Below are positions 12,494-22,785 of a DNA stretch of 64,000 nt, one piece after another (position 1 is the first letter of the stretch; each line of letters starts with the position of its first letter). The stretch lies in NCBI RefSeq assembly GCF_025766255.1, contig NW_026516675.1, forward strand, positions 62,001 to 126,000, in the 5' to 3' direction. The translations under genes were made by a program, and so were the position numbers. The notes beneath the pieces were generated by a model, which had not been told where the DNA came from, searched no databases, and saw only the letters and a program-made list of their open reading frames with translations. Source of the stretch: Zychaea mexicana. Lineage: Eukaryota; Mucoromycota; Mucoromycetes; Mucorales; Lichtheimiaceae.

Positions 12494-13055
12494 GCATATT
12501 TTAATCAAGCTCCTCCCTCAGTCAATTTGCCAGTTGCACCAGCTGGTCTCACCCTGCACGATATGTGCATCAACTGTTTACTTTATGTGCACGACGTTGT
12601 CTTGATTGCCGAGTCACCCATTATGCCCACATTATTAGCCATCTGTAAAGACCATAGTAGGCATCTTGGCTATCGGTAGAACCCCACCAAGTGCGGTGTC
12701 CTCGACTGACAATTATCGCCTGTATCAACACCACCTTGCCGACTACCAGCTCGTTCAAGTATCTCGGCATCCCCTTCAACCATTAACTCGAATGGACGTC
12801 TAGCTACTAGTCGAACTCAACACCAAGAAAGTGGCCAGCTCGTTAAACGTCTTTAACTCCCTTGGTCTAAGTGCCTAGGGCTTCACTCATCTCTTGTCAG
12901 CATGCTTCTACGCCGGTTCATCTGGCCACAGATGGATTATGGTCTTGCCATCAAAAAGCCACTCAGAAAACAGGTGAAGCTGCTGCAAGATGCCCAAGCT
13001 TTGTGTATATGCCGCATCTATGGTGGTTCCTCCAGCCCACACATACAGCTAAGCA
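12494..13055 (+). pseudogene. Reverse-transcriptase scrap of a second LINE family
   Basis: Three-frame reading recovers an RT palm and thumb fragment: LLYVHDVVLIAES (normally LYADDVVLIA), CKDHSRHLGYR, NPTKCGVLD, FKYLGIPF-like remains, and then LLRRFIWPQMDYGLAI and ALCICRIYGGSS. Stops and shifts interrupt it. The motif spelling differs from the minus-strand LINE at 5146-9069, so it is a different family. It lies between the exonuclease relic and the 3' end of the trehalose gene. Confidence 0.72.
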
Positions 13056-13197
13056 GTGACTCTTGCCACAACAACAAGTGTAGACCTCACAGACAGAGGG
13101 ATACGATCGTTCTAGTAGGGCGTTCCACACTCCGACCTTCGGTCGTCGCTGTATCTGTATACACGCTCTTGAGAGAGAAGATGCGTATTTTTTTATT

Positions 13198-16100
13198 CTA
13201 TTTTGTAGAAGTAGCAGTTGTGAACGCTTCCAGCGTGTTATGCACGCTTTGCACATTTGGCACAAAGTATTTGGCCTCTGTACTACGCGATCCGACGGTG
13301 CAGGTGATAACATTAGGAATTTTTTGTTTGTTGAGAAATGCGAACATATCTTCGTCCATCCGATCATCACCAATGGATAAAACAAAATCTGGGTTGATAT
13401 CTTGCATAATGCGATTGGCAATAGCGCTCTTGTTAATATCATGAGGAAGGACCTGTTGTGTATAGCAATTGTCGGCAGACTCGTCAACAATTCATATGAT
13501 CGTTATCGAGACTTCTAAGTCTACATTCAATCGCTTAAAAACAAGATACTTACCTCGATTGTGGTTTTTCCGGTGACTGCGTGTACTTGGAAGTTTTTGT
13601 TGACAGAGTCTGCAATGTGGTTTTGACACTCGCCAGCTTGCCATTTACTATATCCAGACCACATCAGTTAAGGAAAGGCACGAGGCGTATTCCTGACGAT
13701 AGAAGTGTTTTTTTTTTCGGTACTTACGCGAATTGTGCATCTTGACCCACAGTGGTTTTGCGATAATGCTGCACAGATATAAAGATGCGTCAATTTTAAC
13801 CTCTTTCCAAAGCATCCAATACAGAACTGCTCTTGCCAGAACGGTAACAATACTCACCCAGACAATGGAGATATCCTTGGTTTCCAGAGATGCACCGGGT
13901 GTTCGTTCCGTATAGTATCGGAAAATCTATCATTACCAGTTAATAAAAAAAATTTCAGATATGAAAAAAAAGAAGGGGCTCACCTCCTTGACAGCAGGCA
14001 TCCAGGAAAGATCCACATTAGCATGCATTTGTTGCCAATCTTCACCGCGCGGTCTAATATGATATCCATTTTCAGCGCTCAAACCAAGATTCGGTATGCC
14101 TCCCAGATCACGATCGATGTTGGGCCGCGTCCGTCCTGAGATCACGTAGACTGCACTCTTCTTCGTAAGCTTGGTCAATAATTCAGTCAGTCGATCCAAA
14201 TCGTTTGCGCCAACATCTTTTCCATGTGGCACAAGCGTTCCACCATAATCGAAGAGAAATCTAAATAGTAACCATGAATTCTTTATCGGCCTATAGTGTT
14301 ATACAGCTATCTCTCTCTTTCTCTCTCTCATCGCTCTTCCTTACAGCGGGTTTTTGCTTGCTTTGAAGAGCTGTTTGACGTGCTCAACATCTAAAGGTGG
14401 AATCTGTGCTGACATTCGATGCATTTCATCGCTACGAATCTGTGGATGATATATCGAGGGAGGTCAGCATGTATACTGCCCGATATTTTTATTGGCAGCT
14501 CGCGTATTGAAAGTGTTATATTCACCTTGGATAATTCTGATATAATGGTGCTCGCATAGTTTTGTGCTATTGCACAGATATTACGCTTGTTTAGCCTTTC
14601 ATGTTACAGGTCTTTATCGATGTGACTTCAAATGGACTTACCAGAGTTCGTCACTATACTCTTATATAATTCCTTCCACCGTCCAGTTTTTTCTTCCTCA
14701 CTCATAGACAAAGCTTCATGGATGGCATTTCCAACTTGCTATTTGAAACAGTCCGGTTAATTTAACCAGTACCTTTGATTTGTCGTTTAGAAAAAAAAAC
14801 ACAAGACGAACATACTCGATAATCCCATGGGTTGACTCGGAGACAAGCACCAAAACTTCCGTACGTTCCAGTAAACTGTTTAGAATAGCAGTATCTCGAA
14901 TTCAGTATCCACAGCAATAAAAGGAGCCATTACTACTAATTTAAACTACAAGGACTTTCAAGCTTTATTACCTCACTTAAAATTAGCGGTCCGTGGTTAT
15001 TTTCTTGACAGACAATATATTCGTGTGAGGTCAGATTCATGCCATCTCTCAGTGGCGTAATCAAAGAAGCGTCTGCTGCAGTGAGCAAAGCCAGGTACTG
15101 CGAAAATGAAATGTCTTGATGAAGGAAAACGATCGGTTGATAAGAGATGTTACTGAACTTGGAGTTGACGCGCGATACGACATCCGTAATATGGGCACGG
15201 AGTTCGTTTTTTTCGGCAGTGGATAGCGCGATTTGGATCAGAACAACCTAAATACATGCTTAATGTCTTGGTCCACAATGCCTTTATACGATAGCATATC
15301 ATATACGTGTAGACCCATAGTCCCTATTACCTTTCCACGCCATTCAGGATGCCGTACGAGAAATTGCTCGAAAGCAAGGAGCTTTTGTCGGACACCTTTA
15401 ATGTAATCCAGCTTGTCACGAGCGACAATGAGTTTCTTTCCAGCATATTTGTCTCGTAACATGTCGATCGATCGAAGGACCTCTGGAGCCGATCTATAAT
15501 ATACAATGTAGATAGGCAGTGTTAAATAGTGTGACCAGCAAGGAGCAAAAGAAGAAGAGATAGTCGAGTTATTGTCAATAATGCAGCTGAGTCTAACCTC
15601 TTTTTGTTTAGCGCATTAATATCAATGCCGATGGGGTATATTCCGACCGTTACATAGTGAGTATCCATCTGTATGCCTGATGGAGTTGCATCGAGCGAAA
15701 GAATACGAGAACACGTTTGTAGAAAGTGGCGGGCGAAAGAATATGTTTGGAATCCAATTAGATCCGCTTCTAGCATGCCTTCCAAAAGCTGCTTTCGTGC
15801 TACAAAATTTAAGTTGACCTCAGCTTCAGTTTTCGCTCTTCATGACTGATCCCTATTCACTTATATGGCTGCTGCTATTCTTCAGGTAGGATACTTACTA
15901 GGCAAGCATCGAAACAGTTCAGAGCTTGGGAAAGGAATATGTAAGAAGAAGCCAATAATAGCGTTGGGTATTCTTTTTCGCAACATGCCCGGCAATAGCA
16001 TCAGATGATAATCATTAACCCACACTATTATCCTTCGTCAGTTATTTGTTGCGTGTTTTTACACCCCTTCCTATTCGTTTCTCGGATTACCCGACTTTGT

Positions 16101-17138
16101 CCTCTATTTATCTGATCAATTATAACCGGAATCTGGATATATAACTTACAGATATCACCATCCTGATAGTTTTCCACAATTACATCTGCAAATCTCTGGT
16201 TAAGTGACACATAGGCGTCCCATGCATCGTCCTGATACATCATGTTTTGAAGATCGTCTTGCACCACGTAATGGAAATACGGCCATAACACCTAATATGT
16301 GACAAGACACATCCCAATAGTACCCCAATGTCAGTCTTGTTTCTCGCTTGCATGTCCTCTATCCTTCATTTGTTTTGTTGTAATTCGCACGCCTGTTGTG
16401 TACTATCAATCACTTCACCTGTTTACAATATCGATTATAATGACACTCAAACTCTGCATCCGATGGCATGACCGGATATGAGTCGTGTTCCATAATCATA
16501 GTGGATTGGATTTTGCCGCGCGTCTGTTGCGATAAAGGATCCGTTGACATGCCGAGCGTACCAACCCACATGCATTTTTTATCGATTTGATCGCGGATCG
16601 AGACCATAGCATTGTGTAAACCAATATTGCCTGCAATGCCCGGCTTGACCGTCCATGGCGCTTCGTCAAACACACTCGGACTATCAATGGAGTTCTGTCG
16701 ACGATGATGCAATGCTTGTAAGGCAGGCAGTCGTTTCAAATCTTCTTCTCGTTGTGCTTTACTTTTTGGTTGAATTAACTGTTCTGGTTTTTTGAAATCG
16801 AATACGACGCCTTCTTGATCAGTCTCTTCGTCTGCTGACAGCGGGGTTGTAGTTGATACTGACGTTGCTTCTAAAGTCGTTTCCGTTGTTGTTAGTGCTG
16901 CTCCAAGAGATGGTTGCTGCTGATGCTGTTGTGCAGCTAAACTGTCAATTAAAGTATTAGGTTCGCATGTAGTTGCTGCGCCTGGGGCTCCTGTTGCTCC
17001 AATGATTGGTGGTTGGTTGTTGTTGGCTGAGGCTGCTGTTAATGCCGCAGTGTACCGAGATTTCTTGTCCTTTGCAATTTGAAAGTCTACAGTGTAAGGC
17101 AGAAACAAAGACGTACACAAGACGCGACCGCCGGTCAT
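13198..17138 (-). CDS. Trehalose-6-phosphate synthase/phosphatase, TPS2-like, second catalytic Asp missing
   Basis: The cytosolic trehalose complex makes trehalose-6-P from UDP-glucose and glucose-6-P and dephosphorylates it. My model has 15 exons: 17138-16419, 16291-16150, 16024-15899, 15799-15598, 15493-15331, 15247-14972, 14875-14816, 14738-14642, 14566-14526, 14439-14345, 14260-13984, 13926-13858, 13768-13728, 13647-13554, 13452-13198; 885 residues. The GT20 domain shows [35 protein letters not shown] and [12 protein letters not shown]. The HAD phosphatase domain starts at ~641 and keeps ISGRTR and [11 protein letters not shown], but its first motif reads FDYGGTL rather than FDYDGTL (Gly647, codon 14244-14242). 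That would impair the phosphatase, so the protein may be a regulatory subunit like yeast Tsl1/Tps3. The first ~120 residues are low-complexity Ala/Thr/Gln. The start at 17138 was chosen because MTGGRVL begins the conserved part. Confidence 0.93.
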
Positions 17139-18595
17139 GTTTTTGTATGTTTTTGGTGAACGAGTAGTTATGTAGGTGAAGGGAAAAGAGAAAGAAAAGG
17201 GGGTTACTTTATAAATCAATTGGTTTGAACTTGTTGGGAGATTAGGAAATCATCGAGTTCTCCGAACGCCGACGGCGAGCAGTTCCTGCGCCTTCCGATC
17301 TGTCTATGGTGCTAGCCAAAGTATCAAAATCATGATAGAGAGCTTCTTTCATTTGGAGTAAAAGTATTGGCTGAAGTGGGTAGACTAGCCTGTCCAAGTT
17401 GTTGGTTGTCAGACACTTTTCAGATGAGTTGATATAAGACGTATGATCCGACTAGGTTCGAATCTTGCTTGTGATCTGCGCTATAATCTTTTGCCGATAA
17501 TCTTCCTTCCCGTTGTTTACCGGGTATTAAGTATTCAAGATACCCCGCAGGAAGAGAGATCTGCCCACGGCTGTTTATCATCAGTTTCTTTGCCATGCCT
17601 TCAGTTTACTGGACAAACAAAATGTGACTCCTGACATCTTTATCAGCTGCGAGAATCGTGAGGGAGAAGACGCTTCCGCCTGTGCATGGATCCGCCCGTG
17701 CACCCAGCAAACTACGCATCATTATGTACGTGTCCGATTAAAGCTTATTTTGAAGTGAAAAAAAGGCCAGGAGAAGAAAGGGACAGCCCAGAAATGATCG
17801 TCTGGTTCGGCAGCAATAAAGCACACGATTGCATTTCAGTCGTATTCATTAATCGTTAGGATCGGTGGTAGAAGCCGTAGTAGGCAGACAGATTATCATT
17901 GCATACTATACTGAATAGACGCAGGTACCCAGTAAGAAGTTGTTAGTGAGAAGCATCAAGTCGTTGTGGCAATTTCTCAGATTCTGTAGCCATAGGTAAG
18001 CTAGTTGTCCCAGGAACCAACGACCTCACAGTTGAGCCCTGCCAAAACTTTGATCTGTAAACAATCACCAAAGATCCCTTCCTTTTTAGCTTCATCTTTA
18101 ATCCGTGTAATCTTCTCAGTACTATCTGTAGCAGCAGCAACGATCTACGAGTATTATCGATGATACCTGAATTATCATAATTCAGTTTATTGTTTCAAAA
18201 TGCCAAAAGTTTATCTCAAGTGCCGAAAGTATTTGATCCAGACGTACTCTTGAACACGAAAAAATGGATGGTGTTGATGTTCGAAATGGGCATGGGTGAC
18301 GAAGCATCTGCCTTGGTGGAAACGTGTCTTGATTTGTGAAAGTTTGTGGTATTGGCACACCCTCTTCCTTTTTTATTGATAATTTTTACTCTCGCTCTAC
18401 CTTAACAAAGCAACAAAGCTTGCGATATACACAGCTGTCAAAGCTAGGAAGAAGATTGGTCAGTTGGATGGATGGTCAAATTTTAGCTCCCAACTGTTTC
18501 TTTAGATCTATTTCATTGTCCGGTCAGAGCCGCGCAGTCTTCATTCTCTTCCAAAAAGAACGTTTGACAGTTGGTGACCCGCACATATTTCCTGA
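17139..18595. other. Divergent spacer between the trehalose gene and the disordered-protein gene
   Basis: The two genes point away from each other, so both promoters lie here. CCCCCTTTT (minus-strand reading, ~17197-17205) contains the stress-element core CCCCT about 60 bp upstream of the trehalose gene start, which may be chance. Two coding-like scraps are present: 18120-18000 on the minus strand and 18200-18340 on the plus strand. I saw no tRNA fold and no clear TATA box. Confidence 0.4.
17995..18145 (-). other. Unrecognised coding-like fragment
   Basis: The minus strand reads IVAAATDSTEKITRIKDEAK, then continues through an IKVLAGLNCEVVGSWDN-type ending to a stop (about 18142-18001). It has an amphipathic, codon-regular look and is preceded by a possible AG acceptor. 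No start codon or partner exon could be fixed. It may be the end of a lost gene. I do not recognise the family. Confidence 0.25.
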
Positions 18596-21500
18596 ATGAA
18601 AGGTAAAGAGAAGCCATGAATTATCACTCCCACGGCTCTTCCAAAACTCATTCTTGTATATAATCGTATCTTCATGCAAAAACAGGCAAAGGTGATGGCA
18701 AGAAGTCTTGGAATTCGGATTTTTGGCTCGAGGAGTTGTCAAATCTCTCTAGCGATCATGCGTTAAAATCGGAATGTTGGAATACGCCCCCCATTCAGGA
18801 AGCACCGCAAACCAGTGGTACTGATCACGACGACTATTCCGACGGAAGAAGGGATAATGATACCGACCAAGGCAAAAAAGAATCCGTGGATTTTGATAAA
18901 ATCCATATTGATTGGTCACTTTCTGACGACGACGACAACGACAACAAGAAGAACACGAAAAACCCAAACACGCAGCAGGAACCACGCGTGCTTTTTGACG
19001 ACGAGGACGAGGGCACGTTTGTGCGGCCTATTTCATCATTATCCTCGACGTCACGCGGTCTTTCAACGTCTTCAGTAACATCTGAAAAGGAACAATCAAT
19101 TGGTTTACCACCGCCGCAATCTTCAGTCCCAACCAAATACGATTCGCTTTCATCGTTCAATGGATGGTCACTAGATCCGCTTTCTTCAACATCGCTCGTG
19201 GATTTTGAACCAGCAATAACAAAACTAGCCCCAGCACTGATGCCGACACCCATTACACCTAAAAGTTTGCCGTCGACTACTATGGTCCCTGTCATGGAAT
19301 CTACTATCTCAACTACTACAACGGCAGCAAACTTTGTCATATCTAAAGTCAATGACGATCATCAGGATAACGATACACAGATCGAGTCTGCATCAGATTT
19401 AAAGCAAGTACCTGTTGAACACCATCCATCCAAGGCAATGAACGTAGCTATGAAGGAAGGATCACCATCGTTTGGGGAGTTATTTCTCGAAGTTTCGCCG
19501 GTAAAACTATCCACTACGGCATCCGAAGGAGAAAAACAATCGGAAGCTGCTGATGCCAAAGGCATAGATGGAGAAAACGAAAAAAATAGCGATGGCAATG
19601 ATGATCAAATCGAGCCGGATCTGGAGGAAGAAGTTTGGTCATTGGAATCAATAACCAAGATTTTACGGGCAGCCAATTCCCCACCACCACAATCAACCCA
19701 GGCCACCCAGGAAGCAGAAGAAGATGACGAAGACGACGAGAGTGAGGAAGAAGAAGATGACAAAGACGAAAACGACGAGAGTGAGGAGGAAGAAGATGAA
19801 GAGGATGAAGACAGTGAAGAAGTCGAAAAGATCTCGATATCTTTATCAGCTCAACAAGACGTTCAACAAGTTAAAGAGGGAAACAAGTCCGAGTCATCAG
19901 TCTGCCTTGTGCCTTCATTGACACGAGTATCGGAAGAAGCAGAACCACTACATGTTCTTTCGAATCCGGATTGTAAAATGGAGAAGCCAAAGACGACGAT
20001 CGATTTTGAATCTGCAGCTGACATTCAAGAATCGACTTTTGAAACAATGCGATCGCAAGGCGACTTTGAACAGTCGGTAATCGTCAACACGCAACATCCT
20101 GGAATGCAGCAGCAAGAGCTAAAATCATCTATGGACCAACAACCCTGCTTAATTATGCAAACATCACAACATGATGATAATAAAGAAACAACAGTTTTTT
20201 CAATTGATGCGACAGCAAAGCAGCAGCAAGAAGATGCTTCCACTACGTCATTGTCAATAAGCAAAGAATCAGTGGCACAGGCAACAAAAGCAGTGGAGGA
20301 GTCATCGAACGACGAGACTACAGCTGAACCAAAAATACTGCAAGGCCATCAAGATGCTTCACCTACTGTTAACTTGGCGACCACATCAACAGAGCAACGG
20401 TGGTTTGCGGGCAAACCATCAATAGCTAATGTGAAACCTACAGTAGCAGAACAACAGTGGTCTACTGGCGACCAGCCATTAGCTGTAGAGACGTCACCTA
20501 CAGCAGCAGACAAGCAATGGTCTGTGGACAGGTCGTTTTCAGTGGCTGATGTGACGATAAAAGCAGCAGAACAGCAGTGGTTTGCGGACAAGACAATTGC
20601 AGTTGACGTAGAAGCAACTGCAACAGCAACAGCAACAACACAGCAGCCACGATCATCGACTGCAAAACCACTATTGGCAATGGACCAGTCATCGTCAATG
20701 GAAGGATCAACAGTGAAAAAAAAAGTATTATCTATTGCAGATCCAGTGGTGGCAGCGAATGTCGCAGAACAAGCAACAGCAATGACAGCATCTGTGAGCC
20801 CACCGTTCAATGATCAACCAATCACAGAGCAACAAAGGCCTGTAACGCATCGACATCAACAGCAACAGCAACATCAATCGACAGATCCTCTAACAACAAC
20901 AGTTCCTGATTGGTTGTCAAGTGCAGCATCCATTTGGGCCCCAGCAGCAGCAAAAGCAGCACAGCCAGTCTCAGAATATCCGGCAAGATCGTCAGATCAG
21001 TCATCGACAACAACGCATCCTGTTACACCTGGAAACGTATTATCATGGAATTCAGTAAAACCAGTTTCGTTTACAAATACAACACACCAAGCTCCAACAG
21101 ATTCATCGTCTATAATTGCACGTACGACACAACATCATGGGAAACAAGAGCAGGAGCAGCATGGGTGGTCGACAAGTCCTGCAGTATCCCGGACAGAAAC
21201 GAACACTACAAATAATTTTGTTCTTGGTACGGGCACGATGCATGACTTTGATTTTGGAATGGAAGGCATTCATCAGCAGCAACAGGCGAGCTACAATAAC
21301 AAGGTGATGGAAGCGACGAAGAAGAGGGAAAAGGAGGAAGGTGACAACGACCGAGACGAAGACGACGACGACGACGATTCTGATGGAAGCGAGTCCGAGT
21401 ACGAGACGGACTCAGACGAAGACGACGAAGAATCAGTCGAACAGATTACAGTCAGCCTAGCATCGTTGATACGATCCAAAAGAGAGGAGGAGGAAAACAA

Positions 21501-22785
21501 GAAAAGACAAGAGATTCCTGTTGTTCATTGCACATTGACGGATTTGATTTTGGGTACAAAAAGTGAAAAGATTCGAAATATCCTTGCCGAATTGCGTGGC
21601 GAAAAGCCTCAGGCTCCTGCCGATGCCAACGGCAATGAACAAACTGACAGCAACACGGACGTCTCCATTCTGAACGCTAAAGCCAATTACGACGAAAATA
21701 TGTCACCATCATCACTACCGTTCGAGCAAAAACAAATTGACAAGGGCGTGTCTGATATCAATCGATCGACTCAGCAAACAAATGGCATGAGCCAGAAGCA
21801 ACACGACAATAGGCTGGAACGTCAGTCTTCGCTGCAAGGACAGCATGAACAGGAGAGGCCGAAAGAGGGAAAGGATCAATTACCACCTTCCAACGGTACC
21901 CGTAAGTCGTCCGTGGTAGTAGAAAAGGCAAAGGGACCGGCTGAAAGCAACAGCGAGTTGAAACTAAGCGCGTTCGCTCCAACGTTCAACCCACCATTTG
22001 TTTCTTCGCCATCCGCGTCAGCCAATAACGACGACGGCCGCAAAATTGACCATGGCAAGAATGAGGAGACCTTAATACAGATAGAAGAAGAGCAAATAGC
22101 AAATGGCACCGATGATGATAGCGATCAAGAGCAAGAAGAATTTCGCTACATAAGTGCAGAGTGTCCTACTGGAAGTGACACTGGTGTTGCAATAAGTCAA
22201 GGTGCTACCGCTATCAATTCACCTCTGTCAACCGCATCCAACCATAACAACAACAGCAAGCTATCCTCCGTACCGTCGTACCCATCATCTTCGCTGTTTA
22301 CACCACCAAAATATTTTGAAGAATTGCCATCCTCGTCGTCTTCGTTGTTTGTACCTCCCAAATATTTCGAATTCGATGAACACACCGCCGTCGCCTCTTC
22401 ACACTATGTCAGTGGATCCGCAAACCTTCATCAATTTCCCGTCAGTAAACCAGTCACAATCACTTGTCCCGAATCATCGTCGTCAGCAACCGCCTTTCCA
22501 TTACCTGCCGCTGTCGCTGCCGGCAAGAGGATGTCAACTAGTTCTCAGGGCAGTAACAATAGCAGCATCAAATCTACTGGTGTAGACTCGCAGAGTTACG
22601 CCACATATACCAAAGAGGGAACGGTGTATCTTCGCAAGCAACAGCAACCACTATCGACCACATCATTCTCATCTTCAACGTCATCAACATCGTTCGTGTC
22701 CGCGTCCGAGTCTCCTAGTCGATCTAATAGCGCCAAGTTGAATCTCAAAGCTCCTGTATTCAAACCATCCATCTTTAAATCATAG
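18596..22785 (+). CDS. Large disordered acidic protein with two PAM2-like motifs
   Basis: My model has a 7-nt first coding exon (18596-18602, MKG) joined to 18686-22785; 1368 residues. Near the N-terminus is a Trp-rich acidic segment (KKSWNSDFWLEEL). The rest is Ser/Thr/Gln/Asp/Glu-rich with no folded domain. Two Asp/Glu runs (residues ~348-385 and ~888-920) are each followed by similar short stretches, VEKISISLS and VEQITVSLA. A ~20-residue unit with Gln-Trp recurs four times (Trp codons 20401, 20458, 20518, 20578). SSLF-PPKYFE occurs twice (~22288-22380). LSAFAPTFNP (residue 1096) and LNLKAPVFKP (residue 1354, near the C-terminus) fit the PAM2 pattern L-N/S-x-x-A-x-x-F-x-P that binds the MLLE domain of poly(A)-binding protein. 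I infer an mRNA-linked scaffold; the function is unproven. The start relies on a good GT-AG intron and is moderately sure. Confidence 0.8.

Noticed and set aside
12963..13490. Long minus-strand open frame of about 175 codons
   Set aside because: It overlaps the LINE scrap and the last trehalose exon in another frame; its sequence has no domain character and the true frame there (13452-13198) is clear.
17440..17480. GGTTCGAATC box resembling a tRNA T-arm
   Set aside because: Flanking bases do not pair as a T-stem and no acceptor or anticodon arm fits.
18834..22385. Several long antisense frames opposite the disordered protein, some hydrophobic
   Set aside because: They are reverse readings of Ser/Gln/Asp-rich codons; the sense frame is unbroken for 1349 codons with GT-AG support for the start.
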